From assembly GCA_002929135.1 (NCBI GenBank), contig PESC01000016.1, positions 1 through 57,641 on the forward strand: 57,641 nt of DNA, written 5' to 3'. Source of the stretch: Methylomonas sp. (GTDB lineage: Bacteria; Pseudomonadota; Gammaproteobacteria; Methylococcales; Methylomonadaceae). The notes beneath the pieces are model-generated. The model was not told where the DNA came from. It ran no database searches and saw only the letters and a list, made by a program, of their open reading frames with translations. Of this stretch, positions 38,243 to 46,969 are shown piece by piece. Position 1 is the stretch's first letter; each line of letters begins with the position of its first letter. A program made the translations under genes and the position numbers.

Positions 38243-38268
38243 GGTTCCCACAGAGGCCGTTGGGAACC
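38243..38268. repeat. Short REP-related hairpin GGTTCCCA ... TGGGAACC
   Basis: GGTTCCCA (38243-38250) and TGGGAACC (38261-38268) form a perfect 8-bp stem with a 10-nt loop. It resembles the hairpin at 26143-26167. It lies in the 180-bp gap after the hydrolase. Confidence 0.6.
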
Positions 38269-38368
38269 GGGCATAACCGCTTCCGTCCAGACTTTTTGAA
38301 CAGCTACAACGAGACAAGCGTTTCAATTTGCAGGAAAATTGCCTGGTTAAAATCGTTTTTATACCGAC

Positions 38369-39172
38369 ATGTACCGATACGAAGGCCAGGTTGTGCATCA
38401 GCGTCTGGATGACGAAGGCATCATGGAGGTCGTCGATTGCCAGGGTGTCAGGGCTTTGCATTTCGGCTCGGCGGCCCGGCAGAGCAGCCTGTTACTGGCT
38501 GACCCCGACCGCTTGCACTCGTTGTATGCCCGCACCATGATGGCGGGCTTGCTGTTTAACGAGCAGCCGCGCGATGTGTTGATGATAGGGCTGGGCGGTG
38601 GCACGATGGCCAAATTTATGCTGCACCGCTTCGAGCACTGCAAGCTGCGGGTGGTGGAATTCCGCAGCGGGGTGGTGAGCATAGCCCGCAGCCATTTCGG
38701 CCTGCCGCTCCACCCGCGCCTGAAGATCAAGATCGGTTGCGGCGCCAAACATGTCAGGCAGTACAGTCTGAACCACAGCCAGTGCCACGATGTGGTGATG
38801 ATAGACGCCTATGGGCAGAACGGCATGGCGCCGGAGGTCAGCAGTCTGGCGTTTTTCGATGCCTGCCGCATCCTGCTGGCCGACGATGGTTTGCTCATCA
38901 TCAATTTATGGACTACCGATAAACCCCTGCTCCAGCAAGTCAGTTGGAATTTGAACCGGGTGTTCGAAAGCCGCTTGCTGTTGCTGCCGGTGCGTAATCG
39001 CGGCAACGTCATTGGTTTTGCCTTCGGCGCCAAATTCGGGAAGCCAACATTGAAAACGCTGATGGACAGGGCGCAGCGGCTTGAACAGCAGCTCGACATC
39101 GAGTTTCCGTTGTATCTGTACGACTTGAAACGCAATAACCCCAATACCTTCAACCGGATAATCAAAACGTGA
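38369..39172 (+). CDS. Spermidine synthase-like methyltransferase-fold protein
   Basis: A 267-residue protein. [17 protein letters not shown] is the SAM/decarboxy-SAM-binding glycine motif, [18 protein letters not shown] follows, and [35 protein letters not shown] is the gate-keeping region. True spermidine synthases have D-A/S-S/T-D-P at that place; here it reads DAYGQNG, so aminopropyl transfer is uncertain and a SpeE-like orphan is a safer label. Its TGA overlaps the GTG start of ygiQ (GTGA), so the two are translationally coupled. Confidence 0.8.
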   Translation: MYRYEGQVVHQRLDDEGIMEVVDCQGVRALHFGSAARQSSLLLADPDRLHSLYARTMMAGLLFNEQPRDVLMIGLGGGTMAKFMLHRFEHCKLRVVEFRSGVVSIARSHFGLPLHPRLKIKIGCGAKHVRQYSLNHSQCHDVVMIDAYGQNGMAPEVSSLAFFDACRILLADDGLLIINLWTTDKPLLQQVSWNLNRVFESRLLLLPVRNRGNVIGFAFGAKFGKPTLKTLMDRAQRLEQQLDIEFPLYLYDLKRNNPNTFNRIIKT

Positions 39173-41436
39173 TCCACAACGCTCCGCACATTTTCAGCCA
39201 CAAAAAATACTGGGCGCATCGCTTCGGCCCGGCAGGGGAACTGCCGATGAGCCAGGACGCCATGCACCGGCTGGGCTGGGATGCCTGCGACATCATTCTG
39301 GTAACCGGCGATGCCTACGTCGACCACCCCAGCTTCGGCATGGCGGTAATAGGCCGGGTACTGGAAGCGCAAGGTTTTCGGGTGGGCATCATCTCGCAAC
39401 CCGACTGGCACAGCGCCGACGATTTCCGTCGGCTGGGTCAGCCGACGCTGTTCTTCGGCGTGACCGGCGGCAACATGGATTCCATGGTCAACCGCTACAC
39501 CTCCGACAAAAAAATCCGCTCCAACGATGCCTACACCCCAGGCGGCGAGGCAGGCAAGCGCCCGGATCGGGCAGTGAACGTTTATGCCCACCGCTGCCGC
39601 GAAGCCTACAAGAATGTAGCCATCATCATCGGCGGCATCGAAGCCAGCTTGCGTCGCATTGCGCATTACGATTACTGGTCGGACACGGTGCGCAAGTCGA
39701 TTCTGCTGGATTCAAAAGCCGATTTGCTGGTGTATGGCAACGCCGAACGGCAGATCGTCGAAATTGCCCATCGCCTGGCCAAAGGTGAAAGCATTCACGA
39801 TTTGAAAGGCATACGCGGCACCGTGCATTTCGTCAAACAGGTACCACAGGGCTGGATCGAAAAAGACTCGACCGACATCGACAAGCCGGGCGGGGTGATC
39901 TTGCATCAGAATCCGTATCAGGACATGCCGAGTTGCAACTCCAGTCCTCACCCTAGCCCTCTCCCAGAGGGAGAGGGGGCTAAAAAACCCTCTCCCTTCG
40001 GGGAGAGCGAAGCGAGGGGGGCGAAGCCGCAGGGTGAGGGAATGTTACTGCGCACGCTGGCGGCAACGGCAACCACCACCGCCGCGATTAGTTTGGCTGC
40101 GACTCGTGAGCAAGTCATCCACTTCAAACCCATCGCCAACCAGAATCGTGCACAAACCGTCATCCGCCTGCCGGATTACGATGCGGTGAAAAACGATCCC
40201 GTCCTGTACGCCCATGCCTCGCGCGTCATGCACGGCGAAACCAACCCCGGCAACGCCCGCGCCCTGATCCAGCGCCACGATAAGCGTGAGGTGTGGATCA
40301 ATCCGCCGCCGCTGCCGCTGACCACCCAGGAAATGGACGGTGTGTTCGAGCTGCCTTATTCCCGCCTGCCGCACAGCGGTTACGGCAAGGCCAACATCCC
40401 GGCCTTCGAGATGATTCAGCACTCGGTGCTGATCATGCGCGGCTGTTTCGGCGGATGCAGCTTTTGCTCGATCACCGAACACGAAGGCCGCATCATTCAA
40501 AATCGTTCGGAAGATTCCATCATCCGTGAGATCGAAGCCATTCGCGACACCTCGCCCAGTTTCACCGGCCACATTTCCGACCTGGGCGGCCCGACCGCCA
40601 ACATGTGGCGACTGGCGTGCAAAGACCCGGCCATCGAAGCCGCCTGCCGCAAGCCGTCTTGCGTCTACCCCGGCATCTGCCACAACCTGGACACCGACCA
40701 GACGCCACTCATCAAACTCTACCGCCGCGCCCGCGCCCTGCCCGGCATCAAGAAGATTTTCATCGCCTCTGGCCTGCGCTACGACATCGCCGTCGAAACC
40801 CCGGCTTACGTCAAGGAACTGGTGACCCACCACGTCGGCGGCTATCTGAAAATCGCCCCGGAGCACACAGAGCTTGGCCCGCTGTCGAAAATGATGAAAC
40901 CCGGCATGGGCAGCTACGACCGCTTCAAGGCCATGTTCGACAAGTATTCCAAAGAAGCAGGCAAGGAGCAGTATCTGATCCCCTACTTCATCGCGGCCCA
41001 CCCTGGCACCACCGACCACGACATGCTCAATCTGGCGCTATGGCTGAAACGCCATGGCTTCCGCGCCGACCAGGTGCAGGCGTTTCTGCCGTCACCGATG
41101 GCCATCGCCACCGCGATGTACCATTCCGGCAAGGACACGCTGCACAAAGTCAGCCGTAACGCGCCCGACATCGCCATTCCGCGCAGCGTGAAACAACGCA
41201 GGCTGCACAAAGCCTTTTTGCGCTACCACGACCCGAAAAACTGGCCCTTGCTGCGCGAGGCCTTGAAACAAATGGGCCGCGCCGACCTGATCGGTAACGG
41301 CAAACACCATCTGATACCCAGCTTTCAGCCAAGAATCGGCGACACGCCGCCGCAAGCTGGCAAACCGGCAAAACAAGCCTTCGCCACTAAACACACTGGC
41401 GATACGTTTAGAGGCTCGAAAGGCCGACGCCGCTGA
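39169..41436 (+). CDS. ygiQ: YgiQ family radical SAM protein
   Basis: A 755-residue radical SAM enzyme. The N-terminal YgiQ domain begins [22 protein letters not shown]; the cluster motif is [18 protein letters not shown] near residue 425 (CxxxCxxC), with [14 protein letters not shown] after it. The C-terminal DUF3362-type region ([23 protein letters not shown]) is complete. The family's reaction is not established. Start GTG 39169 overlaps the previous stop. Residues about 260-291 are not YgiQ: they are an in-frame translation of a REP hairpin ([12 protein letters not shown] ... GEG). The rest of the protein stays in frame. Confidence 0.9.
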   Translation: MIHNAPHIFSHKKYWAHRFGPAGELPMSQDAMHRLGWDACDIILVTGDAYVDHPSFGMAVIGRVLEAQGFRVGIISQPDWHSADDFRRLGQPTLFFGVTGGNMDSMVNRYTSDKKIRSNDAYTPGGEAGKRPDRAVNVYAHRCREAYKNVAIIIGGIEASLRRIAHYDYWSDTVRKSILLDSKADLLVYGNAERQIVEIAHRLAKGESIHDLKGIRGTVHFVKQVPQGWIEKDSTDIDKPGGVILHQNPYQDMPSCNSSPHPSPLPEGEGAKKPSPFGESEARGAKPQGEGMLLRTLAATATTTAAISLAATREQVIHFKPIANQNRAQTVIRLPDYDAVKNDPVLYAHASRVMHGETNPGNARALIQRHDKREVWINPPPLPLTTQEMDGVFELPYSRLPHSGYGKANIPAFEMIQHSVLIMRGCFGGCSFCSITEHEGRIIQNRSEDSIIREIEAIRDTSPSFTGHISDLGGPTANMWRLACKDPAIEAACRKPSCVYPGICHNLDTDQTPLIKLYRRARALPGIKKIFIASGLRYDIAVETPAYVKELVTHHVGGYLKIAPEHTELGPLSKMMKPGMGSYDRFKAMFDKYSKEAGKEQYLIPYFIAAHPGTTDHDMLNLALWLKRHGFRADQVQAFLPSPMAIATAMYHSGKDTLHKVSRNAPDIAIPRSVKQRRLHKAFLRYHDPKNWPLLREALKQMGRADLIGNGKHHLIPSFQPRIGDTPPQAGKPAKQAFATKHTGDTFRGSKGRRR
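39946..40039. repeat. REP hairpin element inserted in frame in ygiQ
   Basis: CCTCACCCT (39946-39954) pairs with AGGGTGAGG (40031-40039) and encloses two more hairpins: CCCTCTCCC/GGGAGAGGG (39957-39977), and CTCTCCC-TTCG-GGGAGAG (39990-40007) with a UUCG tetraloop. The core equals the CCCTCTCCC family at 19181, 41489 and 52868. It is translated as part of YgiQ. Confidence 0.9.
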
Positions 41437-41488
41437 CTATCGACGGGGGTAAACAGTTTAATTACAGACTGGGGCATCCACCCCCGGC

Positions 41489-41561
41489 CAACCGGCTTCG
41501 CTCCTCCCTGAGGAAGAGCGAAGCGAGGGATGACGGGAGAGCGAGAGGGCGAAGCCGGTTG
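41489..41561. repeat. REP-like inverted repeat between ygiQ and the Do-type protease gene
   Basis: CAACCGGCTTCGC (41489-41501) and GCGAAGCCGGTTG (41549-41561) are perfect 13-bp arms around C/G-rich sequence (CTCCTCCCTGAGGAAGAGCG) related to the CCCTCTCCC family. Its place between convergent genes would let it act as a bidirectional terminator. Confidence 0.8.
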
Positions 41562-41586
41562 TTGGGAAGGGGGCTAAACGAGGACG

Positions 41587-42996
41587 CTATTTGTCGATCT
41601 TGACAGCCAGGAAGATCGGGCTGCCGTTGCGTTGAATCAACATGGCAATCGATTTGCCGACGGGAAGTTTGGCGACGATGGCATTGAAGTCGGCAGCATC
41701 TTTGACAGGGCTGTTTTGAATGCGCAGGATGATGTCGCCGGGCTGAACGCCTGCTTCAAGCGCAACGCCTTTACCCACTTTTTGCACCAGTACGCCGTAT
41801 TTTTCGATCTGAAATTGCTGACGTTGCTCGCTGGTCAAATCGGAGGCCAGGATGCCCAGCCGGTTATTGCCGATTTCACCCGGCAGGCCACCGTTCTGCG
41901 TTTGCGCCATGGCTTGATTCGGCAACAAACCAATTTTGACGGCAAGCTCTTGCTTTTCACCCTGACGGATGATCTGCAATCGGGCTTTTTCGTCAACCGG
42001 CGCCATGCCTACACGCGGCGGTAATTCACCAGATGTTTCGATGGTCTCACCGTTGAATTCGACGATGATGTCGCCAATCTGAATGCCGGCTTTTTCCGCC
42101 GGGCCACCGGGGATGACTTTGGCAACCAGTGCGCCGTGCGGCCTGTCCATGCCGAACGATTCGGCCAACTGACGGGTAACGTCTTGAATTTGAACGCCAA
42201 GCCAGCCACGCGATACTTTACCCTTGGTTTTGATCTGTTCGACAACGTGCATGGCGACATCCATCGGGATGGCAAACGACAAGCCCATATAACCACCCGA
42301 GCGGCTATAGATTTGCGAGTTGATGCCGACGACCTTGCCCTGCATGTTGAACAATGGCCCACCCGAGTTGCCGGGATTGATGGCCACGTCGGTCTGGATG
42401 AACGGCACATAGTTGCCATCAGGCAGGCTGCGCCCCTTGGCGCTAACGATACCCGCCGTGACCGATTGTTCGAAACCGAACGGTGTACCTATGGCCAACA
42501 CCCATTCGCCAACCTGCAATTGATCGGGCGAACCAATTTCGACAACGGGCAGGTTTTTAGCATCGATTTTCAATAAGGCAACATCGGTGCTTTCATCGGA
42601 ACCAATCAATTTGGCCACCAGTTCGCGCCTGTCTTTCAGTTTGACGACGATTTCCGACGCATTGACTACGACATGGTGGTTGGTCAGCACATAGCCGTCA
42701 GGGGAAATGATGAAGCCAGAACCCAGCGAGTTGGTTTCTCTGGGTACAAAGCCACGCCCCGGATTCTGGAAAAAGTGCCGGAAGAGTTCCTCCATTTCTG
42801 GCGGCATGTCGGGCGGCAACCCCGGGCCTGGCTGGCCGTCCTGGCCGTCCGGCGTATCGGGTGTTTTTTGCGTGGTACTGATATTCACCACGGCATGGCC
42901 AGCTGTTTTCACCATTTCGGTGAAATCGGGTAACTGGGCGTACGACTGCCCGGCAAACAGTAATAAACAAACAGTGAGTAAAACCCTGTTTAACAT
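41587..42996 (-). CDS. Periplasmic serine endoprotease DegP/MucD-like
   Basis: A 469-residue Do-family protease/chaperone. The signal peptide spans residues 1-20 (SYA). The catalytic triad is His108 in TNHHVV, Asp138 in DVALLKID, and Ser211 in NPGNSGGPLF. Two PDZ domains follow (about 262-350 and 370-465). It degrades or refolds damaged envelope proteins and in Pseudomonas (MucD) restrains the sigma-E homologue. I start at ATG 42996 (MLNRVLLTVCLLL) after GGAGTC. Last gene of rpoE-rseA-rseB-degP; no mucC/rseC lies between. Confidence 0.93.
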   Translation of the reverse strand: MLNRVLLTVCLLLFAGQSYAQLPDFTEMVKTAGHAVVNISTTQKTPDTPDGQDGQPGPGLPPDMPPEMEELFRHFFQNPGRGFVPRETNSLGSGFIISPDGYVLTNHHVVVNASEIVVKLKDRRELVAKLIGSDESTDVALLKIDAKNLPVVEIGSPDQLQVGEWVLAIGTPFGFEQSVTAGIVSAKGRSLPDGNYVPFIQTDVAINPGNSGGPLFNMQGKVVGINSQIYSRSGGYMGLSFAIPMDVAMHVVEQIKTKGKVSRGWLGVQIQDVTRQLAESFGMDRPHGALVAKVIPGGPAEKAGIQIGDIIVEFNGETIETSGELPPRVGMAPVDEKARLQIIRQGEKQELAVKIGLLPNQAMAQTQNGGLPGEIGNNRLGILASDLTSEQRQQFQIEKYGVLVQKVGKGVALEAGVQPGDIILRIQNSPVKDAADFNAIVAKLPVGKSIAMLIQRNGSPIFLAVKIDK

Positions 42997-43062
42997 GAAG
43001 ACTCCGAAAATTGGATTCAAAAAGCGGGGACAAACGTTGCACAGTGGCTGTGCAAGCGTGCG

Positions 43063-44010
43063 TTATCTGAGGACGATGCCTTTGGCAATCAGCTCTACGG
43101 TTCTGGCAGGCACTTCGCCAAGAACGGTGACGTGGATATCGCCCACGGTGCGGCTGAACGAGTTGACTGCGCCCAGTGTACGCAAGCCTTCGAGGCCACG
43201 TTCCCGTGGCTCTTTGGCTTCGAAATAGATGGACAGATTGGAGAAGCCGTCGCTTAGCAGCAGATGTTCGACGGTCTTTTTCGACGTCAGCATGGCTTTG
43301 TCGGCGAAGAACAGGGCTTCGAAGCCTGGTGGCCAGTATTCGAGCAAAAAGCGTGATTGGTTGAATTTTTCCGCCGCTTGTTTTTTGACGCGCTCGTGGT
43401 ATTCGACGTGTTTGGCATGAATGGCGGGTTCGCGGGATGATCCACTAACGGTCAAGTCGGCGAACATCACTTGCTCCAGCACGGTGCCGTCCAGTCCGTA
43501 AACTTCGGCACGTAAAGGTAAAAAGGTTTCGGTGTCGATCCAGATTTTTCTGGCGTAACGCAAGTCGTCTTTCGGCAATACCGCAATGACTTGCGTTGGC
43601 CGCAGTGCAACGATTTCCTGGCCTGCGGTCGTCAGCAGATACTGGTCTTCGAGCACCTGCGAGTTGATTGGCAAATTAACGATGAGCGAGCGATCTGTTG
43701 GCCGTGGTGCCTCGACTTCCTGTTGCGTGTCTTTGAGCGTGCAACTAACCCGGCTGCCGTGCCGGGTGATTTCCCGAAGCGGTGAGTTGAGTGAGGTCAA
43801 GGTTTCGATTTCGTCGCCATTTTCAAACGAATGGCTGTGTTTCATGATGTCGACACGGCCATTCTTCAAAAAAACGACCATGCCTTGGTAAGTCGATGAC
43901 TGCATGGCTACGTCGGCCTTTTCCAGCCATTGCTGGCCTGATACGGCTTGATCGTCCGCAGCAAGAGCGGCCTGGGCGATGAATAATAAAAAAACAAGCA
44001 AATACGGCAT
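43063..44010 (-). CDS. rseB: Sigma-E regulatory protein RseB/MucB
   Basis: A 315-residue periplasmic protein that binds RseA and senses lipid or LPS signals to control its cleavage. It starts at ATG 44010 (MPYLLVFLLFIAQAALA, signal peptide). WLEKADVAMQSSTYQGMVVF and the MucB/RseB N-terminal domain (LREITRHGSRVSC ... RPTDRSLIVN) are followed by the C-terminal RseA-binding domain (RFLLEYWPPGFEAL ... SIYFEAK). The rseA stop is 7 bases upstream. Confidence 0.92.
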   Translation of the reverse strand: MPYLLVFLLFIAQAALAADDQAVSGQQWLEKADVAMQSSTYQGMVVFLKNGRVDIMKHSHSFENGDEIETLTSLNSPLREITRHGSRVSCTLKDTQQEVEAPRPTDRSLIVNLPINSQVLEDQYLLTTAGQEIVALRPTQVIAVLPKDDLRYARKIWIDTETFLPLRAEVYGLDGTVLEQVMFADLTVSGSSREPAIHAKHVEYHERVKKQAAEKFNQSRFLLEYWPPGFEALFFADKAMLTSKKTVEHLLLSDGFSNLSIYFEAKEPRERGLEGLRTLGAVNSFSRTVGDIHVTVLGEVPARTVELIAKGIVLR

Positions 44011-44017
44011 TTCGCGC

Positions 44018-44524
44018 TTACCTGTCGCTATAACCAGCGACTCGTGCATAGGGCTGAGAGCCAGTTGCATTGTTTACATACCACACGTTGTCATGATCCT
44101 GAAGATATTCATTGAATCGGGTGTTATCGGCTGTTCGGTAGTGCTTGTTTGTTTGGGCGAGGGTCTGGATGCTGCCAAAAGGCTGGGCCTGCTCTCTTGC
44201 AGTCATGAACGTTACCACCGATACGCCCAAGAGCACCGATGCGGCTGCGGCCCAGGCGGTTTTTTTCCAGTTTGCCGGGGCTTTCCGACTCGGGATCAGG
44301 TAGGTAGGCTCGTTACGGATTTCTTCGCGGATACTGGCAACGAAATTGGACGAGGCCACCTGACTGGCGTCGTTTTTGATTGCCTGACTGATGAGTGAAT
44401 AACGTTGCAGCTTGGTTTGCAGCGCCGGGTCTTTGTTAATCGCCTTCAGAAGATGCAACGACTGCTCTGAGTCCAGTTGATTATCGAGAAAAAGCGATAG
44501 TTTTTCGTTGTCGAGTTGTTTCAT
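44018..44524 (-). CDS. rseA: Anti-sigma-E factor RseA/MucA
   Basis: A 168-residue single-pass membrane protein. The N-terminal domain (EKLSLFLDNQLDSEQSLHLLKAINKDPALQTKLQRYSLI) binds and silences RpoE. A membrane helix spans residues about 88-108 (AWAAAASVLLGVSVVTFM), and the periplasmic C-terminal part contacts RseB. Regulated cleavage releases sigma-E; the rhomboid at 6013 is not known to take part. It starts at ATG 44524 (or the adjoining ATG 44527), 12 bases after rpoE. Confidence 0.92.
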   Translation of the reverse strand: MKQLDNEKLSLFLDNQLDSEQSLHLLKAINKDPALQTKLQRYSLISQAIKNDASQVASSNFVASIREEIRNEPTYLIPSRKAPANWKKTAWAAAASVLLGVSVVTFMTAREQAQPFGSIQTLAQTNKHYRTADNTRFNEYLQDHDNVWYVNNATGSQPYARVAGYSDR

Positions 44525-44536
44525 CACAATACCTTT

Positions 44537-45127
44537 TTAACCAATTAGGGGGTCAAGTTTGGCGTCGATGGCTTCACGAGCGCGGAAAATTCTCGATCTC
44601 ACCGTACCAATTGGACAATCCATCGCTTCCGCGATTTCTTCATAACTCATGCCTTCGAATTCCCGTAGCGTAATGGCTATGCGCATTTCTTCAGGCAGTT
44701 TTTCAATGGCCGAGCGGATAACCTCGACAATTTGTTCGTTCATCAACATGTTTTCGGGCGTATCCATGTCCTTCAGTTGCGGCGCATTTTCCACTTGCTC
44801 GGCATCTTGAACATCGATTTCGTACTCTGAATGACGCCTCGAACGGGACAGCAAATAATTCTTTGCCGTGTTGATGGCAATTCGGTACAGCCAAGTATAA
44901 AAAGCACTTTCGCCGCGAAAGTCGCCCAAGGCACGGTAAGCTTTGATGAAGGTATCCTGGGCCACATCTTGCGCTTCGCTTGGGTCTTTGACGTAGCGAT
45001 TCACCAGATGAACGATTTTGTGTTGATACTTGATCACCAAAAGATCAAAGGCGGCTTTATCGCCTTGCTGGACGCGCCGCACCAGGCCCTGATCCAAATC
45101 TTCCGATACGTTGAATGGTTCGCTCAC
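44537..45127 (-). CDS. rpoE: RNA polymerase sigma-E factor RpoE/AlgU
   Basis: A 196-residue ECF sigma factor (E. coli 191). Region 2 is [38 protein letters not shown] with the core-binding and -10 contacts; region 4 is [44 protein letters not shown]. It drives the envelope-stress regulon. It heads the rpoE-rseA-rseB-degP cluster and is divergent from nadB, as in E. coli and Pseudomonas. A palindrome about 27-50 bases upstream may carry its own sigma-E promoter. Confidence 0.96.
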   Translation of the reverse strand: MSEPFNVSEDLDQGLVRRVQQGDKAAFDLLVIKYQHKIVHLVNRYVKDPSEAQDVAQDTFIKAYRALGDFRGESAFYTWLYRIAINTAKNYLLSRSRRHSEYEIDVQDAEQVENAPQLKDMDTPENMLMNEQIVEVIRSAIEKLPEEMRIAITLREFEGMSYEEIAEAMDCPIGTVRSRIFRAREAIDAKLDPLIG

Positions 45128-45153
45128 AGCTCTATTGTCCTGATTCGCTAGAC

Positions 45154-45176
45154 AGAACTAAACTCTATTTAGTTCT
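45154..45176. promoter_or_regulatory. AGAACTAAA-CTCTA-TTTAGTTCT palindrome between rpoE and nadB
   Basis: Perfect 9-bp arms (45154-45162, 45168-45176) with a 5-bp spacer lie in the divergent region. On the minus strand, AAGAACT at its right side followed about 17 bp later by TCTAG resembles a sigma-E promoter (GAACTT and TCTGA), which would make rpoE self-activating. The palindrome offers a similar GAACT element to the nadB side. The promoter match is imperfect. Confidence 0.5.
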
Positions 45177-45267
45177 TACGGTACAAAAAAATTACCCGCA
45201 CTGGAAAACACGTTATGATTTTTTGACAAAAGCCACAACAACACCAGACAGACTAAAGAATACGACA

Positions 45268-46905
45268 TTGACACACCGTGAAAAACCCCAATTCGATGTT
45301 CTGATTGTTGGCAGTGGCGGAGCAGGCCTGAGCCTTGCCTTACGCCTTGCCGACCACTACACGGTTGGCGTTCTCGCCAAGTTTGCACTGACCGAATGCA
45401 GCACATTTTACGCACAAGGCGGCATTTCTGCGGTATTGGATGACAGGCATGACTCGGTTGAGTCGCATGTTGAAGACACCCTGGTTGCCGGTGCCGGACT
45501 TTGCAACCCGGATGTCGTCAGGCTGACAGCCGGAAAAGCCCGCGAAAACATCGAATGGTTGCGCCAGCAAGGTGTGCATTTTACCGAATTCAAGGATGCC
45601 GAGGGTCATTCGCAGCTGCATTTGAATCGCGAGGGCGGGCACTCGCATCGTCGCATCGTACATTCCGACGATGCGACCGGGAAAGCCGTTGCGTTGTCAC
45701 TGATCGAACGCGCCCAGGCACATGGCAATATCAGCCTGCTCGAAAATCACAACATGGTCGAACTCATCACGACGGACAAACTCGGGCATGCAGACAAACG
45801 CATCTGCGGCGCCTATGTTCTTGATATCGCTACCGGCAACGTCAAGTCCATTGCCGCCAAAATCATCGTACTGGCAACGGGCGGCGCCAACAAGGTTTAC
45901 CTCTATTCGACCAACCCGCACATTTCGACAGGTGATGGCATTGCCCTGGCCTGGCGCGCAGGCTGCCGGGTTGCCAACATGGAATTCATGCAATTTCATC
46001 CAACCTGTTTGTATCACCCGTCCGCCCGCTCGTTTTTGATCAGCGAGGCCGTTCGTGGCGAGGGCGGTCGACTGATCCTGCCCAATGGTGAACGCTTCAT
46101 GCACCGCTACGACGAGCGCATGGAGCTGGCCCCGCGCGACATCGTCGCCCGCGCCATCGACAACGAAATCAAAACCCATGGCTTCGATTGCGTTTATCTC
46201 GACATCAGTCATAAATCACGCGAATTCATCCGCCAGCACTTCCCGACCATTTACAGCCAGTGCCTGGAACTCGATATCGACATCAGCCAGCAGCCCATAC
46301 CGGTAGTGCCTGCCGCGCATTACACCTGCGGCGGCGTCATGACCGACATCAACGCCCGCACCGACATTCCCGGCCTGTATGCCATCGGTGAAGTTGCCTG
46401 CACCGGCTTGCACGGCGCCAATCGCATGGCCAGCAATTCGCTGCTTGAATGTCTGGTGTTCGCCGAACAAGCCCATCTCGACATCGTTCGGCAGTTTGAC
46501 AAGCTGCCACCACCGCCCACATTGCCGCAATGGGATGAGTCGCAAGTCACCGACTCCGACGAAGAGGTCGTCATTGCCCACAACTGGGACGAACTACGGC
46601 GCTTCATGTGGGATTACGTCGGCATCGTGCGCACCAGCAAACGCTTGGAACGGGCAATGAACCGGCTGCTTTTGCTGAAAGACGAGATTACCGAGTATTA
46701 CGGCCAATTTCGCATCACCAGCGACTTGCTCGAACTACGCAATCTGGTGATCGTCGCCGAATTGATTATCCGTAGCGCCCAGCAGCGCAAGGAAAGCCGT
46801 GGCCTGCACTTTATCAAGGATTACCCGGAACCCTGCACGGATAACCCGCCACAAAACACGATTCTGATTCCAGAGCGGGCAGGCATTGCGCCCACGCGCG
46901 TCTGA
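45268..46905 (+). CDS. nadB: L-aspartate oxidase NadB
   Basis: A 545-residue FAD enzyme oxidising aspartate to iminoaspartate for NAD synthesis (E. coli 540). [21 protein letters not shown] binds [18 protein letters not shown]-like [25 protein letters not shown] and the active-site [11 protein letters not shown] region are present; [16 protein letters not shown] ends the flavin domain. No ATG fits the family N-terminus, so I choose TTG 45268 ([12 protein letters not shown]). The frame stays open to 45115 inside rpoE, and earlier starts such as TTG 45223 cannot be excluded. Confidence 0.92.
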   Translation: MTHREKPQFDVLIVGSGGAGLSLALRLADHYTVGVLAKFALTECSTFYAQGGISAVLDDRHDSVESHVEDTLVAGAGLCNPDVVRLTAGKARENIEWLRQQGVHFTEFKDAEGHSQLHLNREGGHSHRRIVHSDDATGKAVALSLIERAQAHGNISLLENHNMVELITTDKLGHADKRICGAYVLDIATGNVKSIAAKIIVLATGGANKVYLYSTNPHISTGDGIALAWRAGCRVANMEFMQFHPTCLYHPSARSFLISEAVRGEGGRLILPNGERFMHRYDERMELAPRDIVARAIDNEIKTHGFDCVYLDISHKSREFIRQHFPTIYSQCLELDIDISQQPIPVVPAAHYTCGGVMTDINARTDIPGLYAIGEVACTGLHGANRMASNSLLECLVFAEQAHLDIVRQFDKLPPPPTLPQWDESQVTDSDEEVVIAHNWDELRRFMWDYVGIVRTSKRLERAMNRLLLLKDEITEYYGQFRITSDLLELRNLVIVAELIIRSAQQRKESRGLHFIKDYPEPCTDNPPQNTILIPERAGIAPTRV

Positions 46906-46969
46906 GCGCAATCAACAAGCTACCCCTTCCTGCTCGCTGCGATCAGCCCCGCTGCACAGCTTTTGGAAA

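Noticed and set aside
39946-40039. Insert in ygiQ as an intein or splice element
   Set aside because: Only about 32 residues with no splicing-domain motifs; the sequence matches intergenic REP repeats.
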